From assembly GCF_000685095.1 (NCBI RefSeq), contig NZ_BAYE01000003.1, positions 452,932 through 516,931 of the forward strand: a stretch of DNA of 64,000 bases. The letters are read 5' to 3'. The notes under the pieces were generated by a model. The model saw only the letters and a list, made by a program, of their open reading frames with translations. It searched no databases and was not told where the DNA came from. This DNA is from Paraburkholderia caledonica NBRC 102488 (GTDB lineage: Bacteria; Pseudomonadota; Gammaproteobacteria; Burkholderiales; Burkholderiaceae). Below are positions 1-7,975 of the stretch, piece after piece (within the stretch, counting starts at the first letter, position 1; each line of letters begins with the position of its first letter). Made by a program: the position numbers and the translations under genes.

Positions 1-87
1 ATCCCTGATGGGGGGCGAGCGGGAACAAGAAGGAGACGCGGCGCGAAATCGGCCGCCGCGTAAATAGACGGTGAAGAAGAGGGGCGC

Positions 88-834
88 CTAGCGGCCGCCC
101 GCAACGTCGATAAGAGCGCCAGTCACATACGACGCGGCATCGCTTAGCAGCCAGACGATGGTTTCTGCAACTTCGTCGGCGCGGCCGGGACGGCCGAGCG
201 GTGTTGTCGAGCCCAGTTGCGCGGCGCGATCCGGCTTGCCGCCGCTCGCGTGGATTTCAGTGTCGATGAGACCCGGCCGTACTGCGTTCACACGCACGCC
301 TCGCGGGCCGAGTTCCTTCGCGAGCCCGAGCGTCATGGTGTCGACCGCGCCTTTCGCGCCTGCATAGTCGACGTATTCGTTCGGCGAACCCAGCCGCGCC
401 GCCGCCGATGACACATTGACGATCACGCCGCCCGCGCCGCCGCGATCCGTCGACATGCGCCGCGCGGCCTCGCGCGCGCACAGATACGCGCCCAGCACGT
501 TGACGTTGAAGATACGCGTGAGGCGCGCAAGGTCCATGTCGGCGAGTTGCATCGACGGTGCAACGATGCCCGCGTTATTGACGAGCGCATCGAGCCGGCC
601 AAAGGTCTGCTCCGTCTGGTCGAACATCGCAATCACGTCGGCTTCGTTTGCGACGTCGCCGGCAACCGGCAATGCGCGTCCGCCGGCCCGCTCGACTTCG
701 GCGACGGTCTCCTGCGCGGCGGCCAGATTCTGCGTGTAATTCACGCCGACGGACCAGCCGCGCGCGCCCAGCAAGCGCGCCGTCGCGCGGCCTATACCGC
801 GGCTGCCGCCGGTGATCAGAACGGTTTGCGTCAT
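88..834 (-). CDS. SDR family NAD(P)-dependent oxidoreductase
   Basis: A 248-residue short-chain dehydrogenase/reductase of the classical type. The Rossmann glycine motif TGGSRGIGRA spans residues 8-17, NNAG is at 86-89, and the catalytic Ser-Tyr-Lys set is visible as S142/S143, Y157 and K161. The length is normal for the family. GAGGTTGCG immediately before the ATG serves as ribosome binding site. The substrate cannot be read from the sequence; the family reduces or oxidises alcohol/ketone pairs with NAD(P)H. It reads in the same direction as the LOG gene to its right, 67 bp away. Family is certain, substrate unknown. Confidence 0.9.
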   Translation of the reverse strand: MTQTVLITGGSRGIGRATARLLGARGWSVGVNYTQNLAAAQETVAEVERAGGRALPVAGDVANEADVIAMFDQTEQTFGRLDALVNNAGIVAPSMQLADMDLARLTRIFNVNVLGAYLCAREAARRMSTDRGGAGGVIVNVSSAAARLGSPNEYVDYAGAKGAVDTMTLGLAKELGPRGVRVNAVRPGLIDTEIHASGGKPDRAAQLGSTTPLGRPGRADEVAETIVWLLSDAASYVTGALIDVAGGR

Positions 835-901
835 CGCAACCTCAACGTGCAGGGAGAGTGGGCGCCAGGCAAACGCAGCGGCCTTTCAATCGCGGCCGAA
901 G

Positions 902-1486
902 TCAGACGGCGTCGCGATTGATCGCCCACTTGTCGGCGGCGGGCGGTTGATAGCGTTGCAGCTTGCCGATCAATGCACCGGGATCGGCGTCGATCTGCAG
1001 GATGTCGAGATACGCTTTGCGTATGAAGCCTTCGTCGACAGTGTGCTGCAAGAGCTTGATCAATGGATCGTAAAAGCCGTCGATATTGAGCAGTGCCACC
1101 GGTTTCTGGTGATAGCCGAGCTGCGCCCAGGTGTAGACCTCGAAGAGCTCTTCCAGCGTGCCCGCGCCGCCCGGCATCGCAACGAACGCGTCGGACAGAT
1201 CGGCCATCATCTTCTTGCGATGATGCATGTCGGGCACCACGTGCAATTCGGTCAGCCCGTTATGGCCCACTTCCTTGTTGACGAGCAACTCGGGAATCAC
1301 GCCGATCGCGCGGCCGCCTTCGGCCATGACCGTGTCGGCGATCACGCCCATCAGGCCAACCTTGCCGCCGCCGTACACCAGCGCGAGACCGGCTTCTACC
1401 AGCGTGCGGCCGAACGCGCGCGCCGCTTCCGCATACAACGGTTTGGCCCCATTCGCGGAGCCGCAATACACACACACCGACTTCAT
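902..1486 (-). CDS. LOG family protein (TIGR00730), probable nucleotide 5'-monophosphate phosphoribohydrolase
   Basis: A 194-residue Rossmann-like protein of the Lonely Guy family. The diagnostic PGGxGTxxE motif is present as PGGAGTLEE at residues 105-113, with the glycine-rich GGGKVGLMG segment at 39-47. Plant and bacterial homologues release the free base from cytokinin riboside monophosphates; many bacterial members act on AMP or have an unproven role. An in-frame upstream extension exists but overlaps the TetR gene and looks unlike the family, so the MKSVCVYCGS start is chosen. It lies 11 bp after the TetR stop and is probably cotranscribed with it. Confidence 0.9.
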   Translation of the reverse strand: MKSVCVYCGSANGAKPLYAEAARAFGRTLVEAGLALVYGGGKVGLMGVIADTVMAEGGRAIGVIPELLVNKEVGHNGLTELHVVPDMHHRKKMMADLSDAFVAMPGGAGTLEELFEVYTWAQLGYHQKPVALLNIDGFYDPLIKLLQHTVDEGFIRKAYLDILQIDADPGALIGKLQRYQPPAADKWAINRDAV

Positions 1487-1497
1487 GAAGAAACGTC

Positions 1498-2211
1498 CTA
1501 TTCGTTGCGAGGCGCGGCGCCTTCTTTCGGCGGCAGATAGTCGTAGAACTCGCGCTTGGGCAGCTTGCCCGACACCAGGTCGTCGAAAATCTGCCGCGAG
1601 CGGCCGCGCAGATAAGGCGCCATCAACGACACGATCTGTACGCTCACCTGGTGGAGTTCCGCGCGAATCGCTTCCTGCTCGTTGTATTTGCGCGGGTTCA
1701 TCACGAACTGATACGACAGCCAATATGTTGCGATCACGCCGATGTTGGTCGCGATCACTTGCAGTTCGTCAGGCGTGGCGACCATCTCTCCGTCAGCCAC
1801 AAGCTGATCGCAGAACTGGCTGGCAAAACGCACCTTATGACTGATGATCTGCTTGAAGTGCGTTTCGAGCGTGCGGTTGCGCGCGAGCAGATCGTTCAGA
1901 TCGCGATACAGGAAACGGTAGCGCCATGTGAAATCGACCATGTATTGCAGATACGACCACATTTCGTCGATGGTCGCACGGTGGTCGTCGGGAAAACGCA
2001 GACGCTTTTCGATCTCCTGCTCGAACTGGCTGAAGATGCTGTTGATGATGTCGTCTTTGTTGCGGAAGTGGTAGTACAGGTTGCCTGGACTGATCTCCAT
2101 TTCCTCGGCGATAGTCGTCGTCGTGACGTTCGGCTCGCCGATTTCGTTGAACAGCTTCAACGACAGTTCGAGTATCCGTTCGCGCGTGCGGCGGGGAGGT
2201 TTGGCTTCCAT
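1498..2211 (-). CDS. TetR/AcrR family transcriptional regulator
   Basis: A 237-residue regulator. The N-terminal helix-turn-helix (about residues 10-57) carries the TetR signature with TTTTIAEEMEISPGNLYYHF, followed by an all-helical ligand domain rich in aromatic residues (YLQYMVDFTWRYRFLY). Proteins of this kind usually repress until a small ligand, often an acyl-CoA or hydrophobic compound, binds. An imperfect palindrome (2314-2327) lies about 100 bp upstream of its start. Similar palindromes occur at two fatty-acid operons 41 and 51 kb away, so an acyl-CoA ligand is an attractive inference, not shown. Cotranscribed with the LOG gene. Confidence 0.92.
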   Translation of the reverse strand: MEAKPPRRTRERILELSLKLFNEIGEPNVTTTTIAEEMEISPGNLYYHFRNKDDIINSIFSQFEQEIEKRLRFPDDHRATIDEMWSYLQYMVDFTWRYRFLYRDLNDLLARNRTLETHFKQIISHKVRFASQFCDQLVADGEMVATPDELQVIATNIGVIATYWLSYQFVMNPRKYNEQEAIRAELHQVSVQIVSLMAPYLRGRSRQIFDDLVSGKLPKREFYDYLPPKEGAAPRNE

Positions 2212-2313
2212 GTCGTCCGGCCCTGGTTACGCCGGGTTGGACGCGCGGCGGCGTGCCGCTGCTGCGTATTCCACCCGGACGCGGTTGCTATTTTGAGACT
2301 GCCGGACGATTAT

Positions 2314-2327
2314 AAACCGAGCGTTCT
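2314..2327. promoter_or_regulatory. Imperfect palindrome upstream of the TetR gene (candidate operator)
   Basis: AAACCGAGCGTTCT. The right arm is CGTTC; the left arm AACCG deviates from the mirror GAACG at two positions. It lies in AT-richer DNA upstream of the regulator, where a promoter is expected, and resembles sites at 43359-43370 and 53744-53757. The remaining sequence from 2212 to 2446 shows no gene. Confidence 0.4.
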
Positions 2328-2446
2328 AATATCAAACGGGTAGTGAGGGTTTTCATTTCTGCGGCGGACGCAGGCGATCTGAAAGCTGCGTTTTTTATCG
2401 CTTCGCTCGCGCTGCCTGGCGTCGCTGGGTTGTCGTTGCGTCGTCG

Positions 2447-3094
2447 TCAAAGCCGCGCCTTAACCCAGTGCACGACGAGCGGGCCCACGATCAGCACCCA
2501 CGTCATCAGGCACATGCCGAGCGCAACCATCACCGCCGCGCTGCCCAGGTCTTTCGCGCGGCGCGACAGTTCGTGCCGTTCCAGCGAAATACGGTCAATG
2601 GCCGCTTCCACACTCGAATTCAGCAATTCGACGATCAGCACCAGTAGCACCGAGCCAAGCAGCAACACGCGCGATACCGGTTCGACCGGGACCAGCACGC
2701 CGCACGGAAGCAGAATCGCGGCAAGTGTCAGCTCCTGGCGAAACGCGCTCTCCTCGCGGATAGCGACGCGAAAGCCCGCGAGCGAGTTTTTCATCGCGTG
2801 CCAGGCGCGGGTCAGGCCGCGGTTGCCCTTGTATGGATTAAAGGGCAGAGGCGCGAGCGGGTCGTCGGGACCGAGCGGTTCGTGCTGGGTGTCGCTGTTC
2901 GCAGGTGTACCGTTGTGGGCGCGCTCCGCGCTTTGGCCGCTCCGGCGATGCCCGTCGATTCGATTCGGCACGGTGGATTCGCTGACGTCGTCGAACGGCT
3001 CGACGCCCGCGGTGTCGTGCTCGTTGGGGGCGTGAACGGCGCGCAGCGCGCCGTTCGCGGACGCGCGGCTTGCGGGAGAGTATCTGCTTCGCAT
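2447..3094 (-). CDS. dgkA: Diacylglycerol kinase (DgkA type)
   Basis: Integral membrane diacylglycerol kinase, which phosphorylates diacylglycerol to phosphatidic acid for lipid recycling. The last 115 residues are a complete DgkA domain: NSLAGFR and EESAFRQE at its start, hydrophobic helices, and the catalytic signature ELLNSSVEAAIDR, matching the E. coli ELLNS..EAVVDR segment. The family is usually 120-130 residues. The start chosen here gives 215 residues with a polar, low-complexity N-terminus of about 90 residues, whose end (FNPYKGNRGLTRAWHAM) is typical of betaproteobacterial DgkA. The true start may be further in. The gene follows the glycosyltransferase by 20 bp. Confidence 0.85.
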   Translation of the reverse strand: MRSRYSPASRASANGALRAVHAPNEHDTAGVEPFDDVSESTVPNRIDGHRRSGQSAERAHNGTPANSDTQHEPLGPDDPLAPLPFNPYKGNRGLTRAWHAMKNSLAGFRVAIREESAFRQELTLAAILLPCGVLVPVEPVSRVLLLGSVLLVLIVELLNSSVEAAIDRISLERHELSRRAKDLGSAAVMVALGMCLMTWVLIVGPLVVHWVKARL

Positions 3095-3114
3095 GGGCAG
3101 CCAGGCGCGCCGCG

Positions 3115-4146
3115 TCACGCGGCCGCGCTCTCCTCGCGATACGACGCACGCGGCAACGGCTTCAGATGCGCGGCGAACTGCTCCGAGGCCGCCGCCCACG
3201 AGAAGCGCTCGGCCCACGCGCGCGCGTGCGCGCGGTCGATCTTGAGCGCTTCCAGACACGCGTCGCGCAGGTCTTCGTTCATCGCGCCGGCACCGCCGTT
3301 GCCGAGCACGTCGATCGGGCCGGTAACCGGATATGCAGCGACCGGCGTGCCGCAGGCGAGCGCTTCGAGCAACACGAGCCCGAACGTGTCCGTGCGGCTC
3401 GGAAAGACGAACACGTCTGCTGCAGCATAGACCCGGGCCAGTTCAGCCTGTGTGAGCACGCCCAGATAGTTGGCTGTCGGATAGCGCGATTTCAGCTCGG
3501 CCAGCGCGGGCCCTTCGCCGGCAACCCATTTCGAGCCGGGCAAATCGAGCTTCAGGAAAGCCTCGACGTTTTTCTCGACGGCGACGCGGCCCACGTACAG
3601 AAAGATCGGCCGCGCGGTATTCAGAACCTTCGAATCCATCGGGTGAAAAATGTCGAGATCGACGCCGCGCGTCCACAACACGACATTCGTAAAGCCGTAT
3701 TTTTCGAGGTCGCTTTTGACGACCGGCGTCGGCGCCATCACGGCAAGCGACGGCTTATGAAACCAGTGCAGGAACTTGTACGTCGCGGCGAGCGGAATGC
3801 CGAAGCGCGCCTGCACATATTCGGGAAAGCGCGTGTGATACGCGGTCGTGAACGGTAGCTTGTGCTGGATCGCATAAGCGCGCGCGGCCATGCCGAGCGG
3901 GCCTTCGGTCGCGATGTGGAGCGCGTCGGGCGCAAATTCGTCGATACGCTGGCGCAGCTTGCGGCGCGGCAGCAGCGACAGGCGAATCTCGGGATACGTC
4001 GGGCAGGGAATCGTCCGGAATTCGAGCGGCGTCAGCAAGTCGACGCGGTGGCCGAGCTCGGTCAGCTCGCGCGTGGTGTTCTTCAGCGTGCGCACGACGC
4101 CGTTGACCTGCGGTTCCCATGCGTCGGTGACGATCATGATCTTCAT
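3115..4146 (-). CDS. Glycosyltransferase family 4 (GT-B), GDP-mannose-dependent mannosyltransferase-like
   Basis: A 343-residue retaining GT-B glycosyltransferase. The N-terminal fold begins MKIMIVTDAWEPQVNGVVRT, typical of the MgtA/PimB-like group, with HTRFPEY at about 104-110. The C-terminal nucleotide-sugar domain has GRVAVEKN at 186-193 and the E-x7-E region within TDTFGLVLLEALACG at 252-266. Relatives transfer mannose or glucose to lipid acceptors at the cytoplasmic face; donor and acceptor here are not proven. It sits between dgkA and an LpxH-like phosphoesterase on one strand, suggesting a shared role in membrane lipid or envelope glycolipid metabolism. Confidence 0.9.
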   Translation of the reverse strand: MKIMIVTDAWEPQVNGVVRTLKNTTRELTELGHRVDLLTPLEFRTIPCPTYPEIRLSLLPRRKLRQRIDEFAPDALHIATEGPLGMAARAYAIQHKLPFTTAYHTRFPEYVQARFGIPLAATYKFLHWFHKPSLAVMAPTPVVKSDLEKYGFTNVVLWTRGVDLDIFHPMDSKVLNTARPIFLYVGRVAVEKNVEAFLKLDLPGSKWVAGEGPALAELKSRYPTANYLGVLTQAELARVYAAADVFVFPSRTDTFGLVLLEALACGTPVAAYPVTGPIDVLGNGGAGAMNEDLRDACLEALKIDRAHARAWAERFSWAAASEQFAAHLKPLPRASYREESAAA

Positions 4147-4188
4147 CGATTGGTTTCCTCGATTCGAGCCAGCAGAGGTTAAGAGGGA

Positions 4189-5130
4189 TTACGCCGTCGC
4201 CCGGGCCTTTTGCACGCCCGCTTCCGGGGCTCGCATCACGGTCCAGTAAATCACCTTGAGTTCGCCTTCGTACGTCTCGACGAGCGCCGACAGGCTTTCG
4301 ACCCAGTCGCCGTCATTGCAGTACAGCACGCCGTCGATGTCGCGTATTTCGGCCTTGTGGATGTGCCCGCAAACTACGCCGTCGCAGCCGCGGCGGCGCG
4401 CTTCGTCGGTCATCACGCGTTCGAACGACGAGATGAAGTTCACCGCGTTCTTGACCTGATGCTTCAGGTATTGGGAAAGCGACCAGTACGGAAAGCCGAG
4501 CCGGCTGCGGATCCGGTTGAACCAGCGGTTCAGGATCAGGATCATCGTGTAGAGGGTGTCGCCGAGATAGGCGAGCCATTTCGCGTGCTGGATCACGCCG
4601 TCGAACAGATCGCCGTGCACGATCCACAGGCGCTTGCCGGCTAGCGTGGTATGGAAGGCTTCGCCGCGCACGTGGATGTCGCCGAACGCGAGGTCGCAGA
4701 ACTGGCGCGCCGCTTCGTCGTGATTGCCGGGCACATAGACCACCTGCGTGCCTTTACGCGCCTTGCGCAGCACTTTCTGCACGACGTCGTTGTGGGCCTG
4801 CGGCCAGTACCAGCCTTTTTTCAACTGCCAGCCGTCGATGATGTCCCCGACGAGATACAGATACTCTGACTCGTTGTAGCGCAGGAAATCGAGCAGATAA
4901 GGCGCCTGGCAGCCGCTCGATCCGAGGTGGATGTCCGACAGCCAGATCGTGCGGTAACGGTGCGGCTCCGCGTGCTCGTCGTCGTGCTGGCGCGCGTGCG
5001 TGTCGAGCGGCAACGGTGCGACGGGAAGCGGCAAGCCGTGGCTATGGGTGGATTCGGGGCGGAACGCGACGGGGTCGACGCTCGGGCCAGTCTGGCGGAA
5101 CAGGGAAGTCGCGGACGTTTTGGAGTCCAT
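4189..5130 (-). CDS. UDP-2,3-diacylglucosamine diphosphatase-like metallophosphoesterase
   Basis: A 313-residue calcineurin-like metallophosphoesterase. All metal-binding blocks are visible: SDIHLG at 65-70, GDIIDG at 95-100, GNHDE at 135-139, then HGDLFD and GHIHKAE. This block set matches the LpxH-like group that hydrolyses UDP-diacylglucosamine, but the 55-residue polar N-terminus and the position next to a glycosyltransferase are typical of a second Burkholderiales paralogue whose substrate may differ. An alternative is a general phosphoesterase acting on a lipid-linked intermediate. It is 42 bp upstream of the glycosyltransferase on the same strand, so probably cotranscribed. Confidence 0.85.
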   Translation of the reverse strand: MDSKTSATSLFRQTGPSVDPVAFRPESTHSHGLPLPVAPLPLDTHARQHDDEHAEPHRYRTIWLSDIHLGSSGCQAPYLLDFLRYNESEYLYLVGDIIDGWQLKKGWYWPQAHNDVVQKVLRKARKGTQVVYVPGNHDEAARQFCDLAFGDIHVRGEAFHTTLAGKRLWIVHGDLFDGVIQHAKWLAYLGDTLYTMILILNRWFNRIRSRLGFPYWSLSQYLKHQVKNAVNFISSFERVMTDEARRRGCDGVVCGHIHKAEIRDIDGVLYCNDGDWVESLSALVETYEGELKVIYWTVMRAPEAGVQKARATA

Positions 5131-5285
5131 GGCTCACGCGTCGAGTTGCGGTGCCTGTATTGGGCCTACGGCGCGTGACTGTGCCGTGACAGTCATGAGA
5201 AGTTCTTATTACTGCGGCGGACGAGGAGGTACGAGAAGGACGAGCGGGGACTGCGGGACGGATGCGGATATCTGGGCCGGGCCGC

Positions 5286-5843
5286 TCAGCGCGCGACGTC
5301 GATGACGCGCGTTCCGGCAAGACGGTCATGCAGAAACTGGCGGCTTGCGCCGAAGCGGCCGGTGGCCGCCCACAACACGAACCAGATAGCGGCGATCACG
5401 AGGGTTTGCGGCAAGCGCAGGCCGAGGAGCGGATGCAATGCGAGCGGCGGCAAAAACCATAGCCACGCGAGCACGTAGCGTGCAATCGCCCGCCACGCGG
5501 AGAGCGGCGCGCCGCTGGCCGCGACTACGCGCAGACGCCAGGTTTTCATCGGCAGGGTCTGGCCGCTGTGGGTCCAGAACCACACGAAATACAGACCGAC
5601 GACAAGGCCGATCCACGCCGCCAGCAGATTGTGGTGCGTGAGTCCGTTGCGCTGCTGCGTGAGCGTGCTGAACAGATAACCGGCGACGAAGACGACGCCG
5701 AACAGCAGCAGCGCTTCGTAAAGCAACGCGGCGAGGCGGCGGCGCACAGTAGGCGGGGTGTCGGTTGAACCGCGCGGTTTGGCCTGAGAAGGACTCGCGT
5801 TGGAGTTCGAACTGGATCTGGAAGTCACGCGCGGTTCTGACAC
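5286..5843 (-). CDS. RDD family membrane protein
   Basis: A 185-residue protein with three to four hydrophobic segments (ALLYEALLLFGVVFVAGYLF; LLAAWIGLVVGLYFVWFW; YVLAWLWFLPPL; TLVIAAIWFVLWA). The RDD-domain pattern is visible as RRLAALLYE near the start and HDRLAGTRVI near the end. The upstream in-frame extension is arginine-rich and overlaps the DUF3106 gene, so the GTG at 5843, 15 bp past that gene's stop, is preferred; no strong Shine-Dalgarno supports it. Members are thought to be membrane transport or scaffolding proteins; function here is unknown. Last gene of the sigma factor cassette. Confidence 0.8.
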   Translation of the reverse strand: MSEPRVTSRSSSNSNASPSQAKPRGSTDTPPTVRRRLAALLYEALLLFGVVFVAGYLFSTLTQQRNGLTHHNLLAAWIGLVVGLYFVWFWTHSGQTLPMKTWRLRVVAASGAPLSAWRAIARYVLAWLWFLPPLALHPLLGLRLPQTLVIAAIWFVLWAATGRFGASRQFLHDRLAGTRVIDVAR

Positions 5844-5856
5844 GGGCAGGAGCGGT

Positions 5857-6615
5857 TCAAGAACCGTTGAAAATCGACGGCGCTTCCGCCGGGGAGACCG
5901 GCAGCGGCGTGGCCGGCACGAAGCTGCCGGCTGCCGGGATACCCGGCAGCGAAGCCGGGCTCGGCAAAGACACGGCCGCCGCCGCGCTTGCCGACGACGT
6001 GCCGCTAGCGGCACGCTCGCGCGCATTGACGAGCCGGTCGAGCCCCTTGATCTCGCTGCGGCCCGACGGAGGCGCGCTGACCACGCTCGGACGCCGCTTG
6101 TGCTCGCTCGCGGCAAGCCGCTGCTTCAGTTCTTCCGGCAACTCCTGATAGGCCTTCCACGCGTTTTGACGCGCTTCACGGGGCAATTGCTTGGAAACCT
6201 GGTAGTTTTCACGCGCGACGCGGCGCTGATCCGGCGTCATGCGCACCCATTCGGTCATCCGCTCATGCAGGCGTTTTTGCGCATCAGGTGACAACTTGGA
6301 GTAACGCGACGCGATCTTCAGCCATTTTCGTTTGCGTTCGTCACTGAACGAATCCCACTGCGCCTCGAAGGGCGCGAGCGCCATGTGCTCCGCGGCGCTC
6401 AGTCGCGACCACGCCAGCGGGCTTTTGCTGCCAGGCAGGCCAGGCAATTCGACGCCGAGTGCGGGCGCGGGCGGGGGCGCCGCGCCGTTACCGGTCGCGG
6501 CAGGCGCGCCGGCGGGCGAAGGGCTCGGGTAAAAGCGCGGATACGTTGCGGCAAACGACACGAGAGCCGCAATCGCACATCCGAAAACAACGGCAAGACC
6601 GCGCTTGTAGCTCAC
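5857..6615 (-). CDS. DUF3106 domain-containing protein
   Basis: A 252-residue protein with an N-terminal membrane anchor or signal segment (GLAVVFGCAIAALVSFAAT), a Pro/Ala-rich spacer, then a DUF3106 core rich in W, K and R with repeated helix units such as WSRLSAAEHMAL, KWLKIASRYSKL and RLHERMTEW. The GTG start at 6615 follows GGGAGAG with good spacing; a longer in-frame reading would overlap DUF3619. Molecular function is unknown. Its position downstream of a sigma factor and a small membrane protein suggests an envelope-located part of the same response. Confidence 0.85.
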   Translation of the reverse strand: MSYKRGLAVVFGCAIAALVSFAATYPRFYPSPSPAGAPAATGNGAAPPPAPALGVELPGLPGSKSPLAWSRLSAAEHMALAPFEAQWDSFSDERKRKWLKIASRYSKLSPDAQKRLHERMTEWVRMTPDQRRVARENYQVSKQLPREARQNAWKAYQELPEELKQRLAASEHKRRPSVVSAPPSGRSEIKGLDRLVNARERAASGTSSASAAAAVSLPSPASLPGIPAAGSFVPATPLPVSPAEAPSIFNGS

Positions 6616-6631
6616 CCGAACACTCTCCCGC

Positions 6632-7060
6632 TCAGTGGGCGCGCGAAAGATACGCGTTGAAACCGTGGTCGAGATAGGCATTGAGCGGCAGGTCGTCGCT
6701 TAACATGGCGGCATCGATATCGGCGAGTTCAGCCGTGCGCTGCTGGTCTTCCCAGTAGGCAATGCCGACGAGGCTCACGACGAGCGCAGCGAGCGGCCAC
6801 GCGAGAGCGAAGCGGCGCAGCGGCGAACGGCGGCGTTGTGGCAGTTCGCCATGCGACAGACCGCCCGGCATTCCCGCTCCGGCGAGCGCGGGCGCGAACA
6901 CCGGCGCGCTCACGGTTTCGGGCTTCTTGCGGGCGAGCGCGGCGCGGCGCGCCGCGGCGAGTCGATCGACGGTGGCGGGCGGAATGCTGGCGGCGTTTTC
7001 GTCGAGCGCGCGGCGCACCTGGCGCGCGAACTCGAGTTCTTTTGTTTCTTGGGAGCTCAT
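6632..7060 (-). CDS. DUF3619 family protein, possible anti-sigma factor
   Basis: A 142-residue protein with a cytoplasmic N-terminal helical half (ELEFARQVRRALDENAASIP) and one transmembrane segment (FALAWPLAALVVSLVGIAYW), followed by a short extracytoplasmic tail. Its ATG overlaps the TGA of the sigma factor gene by four bases (ATGA), so translation is probably coupled. Gene order and topology are what is expected of a membrane-bound anti-sigma factor, but no zinc-binding ZAS motif is visible. The anti-sigma role is therefore an inference from context. Confidence 0.82.
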   Translation of the reverse strand: MSSQETKELEFARQVRRALDENAASIPPATVDRLAAARRAALARKKPETVSAPVFAPALAGAGMPGGLSHGELPQRRRSPLRRFALAWPLAALVVSLVGIAYWEDQQRTAELADIDAAMLSDDLPLNAYLDHGFNAYLSRAH

Positions 7061-7620
7061 AGCGTGATTCCTTTGGCCTTGAGCGCTTGCGCCAGCGTGT
7101 GGGTGGCCCGCGAACAGTGCGTCTTCACACTGCCTTCGGAGCAGCCCATTGCGGCGGCAGTCTCGGCGACATCCATATCTTCCCAATAACGCATGAGAAA
7201 CGCCTCCCGTTGACGTGCCGGTAACTTTCGGATCTCGTCGTCGATCATCTGCAAGACCTGTTCGCGTTCGAGCTTCTGTTCGTTGCTCTCGGCGCCGGCA
7301 GAGCCCTGCTGGGCCTCGAACGTTTCCAGTGGATCGAATTCGTCGTCGTCGGCATTGCCAAGCGACGAGAAGAGACTGACCCACGTATTGCGTACTTTCG
7401 CACGACGGAAATGGTCGTGCATCGCATTCTGCAGAATACGCTGAAACAGCAGCGGAAGCTCGGCCGCCGGACGGTCGCCGTATTTTTCGGCGAGCTTGAT
7501 CATCGCGTCCTGCACGATATCCAGCGAGGCGTCGTCGTCCCGCACGGCGTAGACCGTCTGCTTGAATGCGCGCCTTTCGACGCCCGCCAGAAAATCGGCG
7601 AGTTCCTTGTCTGATGCCAT
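7057..7620 (-). CDS. RNA polymerase sigma factor, ECF (sigma-70 family)
   Basis: A 187-residue ECF-type sigma factor. Region 2 includes DDDASLDIVQDAMIKLAEKYG and FQRILQNAMHDHFRR; region 4 includes LPARQREAFLMRYWEDMDV followed by the helix-turn-helix GCSEGSVKTHCSRA. A short acidic linker (DADDDEFDPLETFE) separates them. It directs RNA polymerase to an alternative promoter set. It is the first gene of a minus-strand cassette with DUF3619, DUF3106 and an RDD protein, and is divergent from the ilv genes. No strong ribosome binding site is seen before its ATG. Confidence 0.9.
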   Translation of the reverse strand: MASDKELADFLAGVERRAFKQTVYAVRDDDASLDIVQDAMIKLAEKYGDRPAAELPLLFQRILQNAMHDHFRRAKVRNTWVSLFSSLGNADDDEFDPLETFEAQQGSAGAESNEQKLEREQVLQMIDDEIRKLPARQREAFLMRYWEDMDVAETAAAMGCSEGSVKTHCSRATHTLAQALKAKGITL

Positions 7621-7798
7621 CCGTTTGGGGGTCGGCGCAGCGAGCGTGCGCGTAATCGGTCGAAAAATGTCGTAAAACTCGCGGATGCTAACAAACTTTT
7701 GCGAAAGCAGGGGCGAAAGCTGGACCGGCCGACATCGTCATGACGTTGGCAGCCGGTCAGAAGGGCGCGTCAGGGACGGGGGTTCGGGCAATATTTGC

Positions 7799-7827
7799 TT
7801 GACCGCGCGGGCGTCTGCCGCTATCGT
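7799..7827 (+). promoter_or_regulatory. Sigma-70 promoter for ilvI-ilvH-ilvC
   Basis: TTGACC at 7799-7804 and TATCGT at 7822-7827 separated by 17 bp. Transcription would begin near 7834, giving a leader of about 140 nt before the ilvI ATG. The 7621-7798 stretch between the divergent sigma factor gene and this promoter shows no gene. Confidence 0.6.
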
Positions 7828-7845
7828 CGCTGGTTCGCAACATAA

Positions 7846-7970
7846 GTGACTTGTCTCATTGAGGTGTAGCCCAAGAAGCTCACCTGTCAACTGGACGCGC
7901 CGCTTGAACCCGAGCCACAAGCCCGGCAGAGAGCACCCGATCAATTTTTTGCCGAAAATTCGAAAGGTGA
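7846..7970 (+). promoter_or_regulatory. ilvI leader with mutually exclusive pairings and a possible mini-ORF
   Basis: TCACCT at 7880-7885 is perfectly complementary to the ilvI Shine-Dalgarno AGGTGA at 7965-7970, while its CACCT also pairs with AGGTG at 7862-7866. The two pairings exclude each other. A seven-codon reading frame GTG-ACT-TGT-CTC-ATT-GAG-GTG-TAG (7846-7869) contains Leu, Ile and Val codons and ends over the first AGGTG. This layout suggests translational attenuation, but it is an inference by eye. Confidence 0.35.
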
Positions 7971-7975
7971 ATTGA

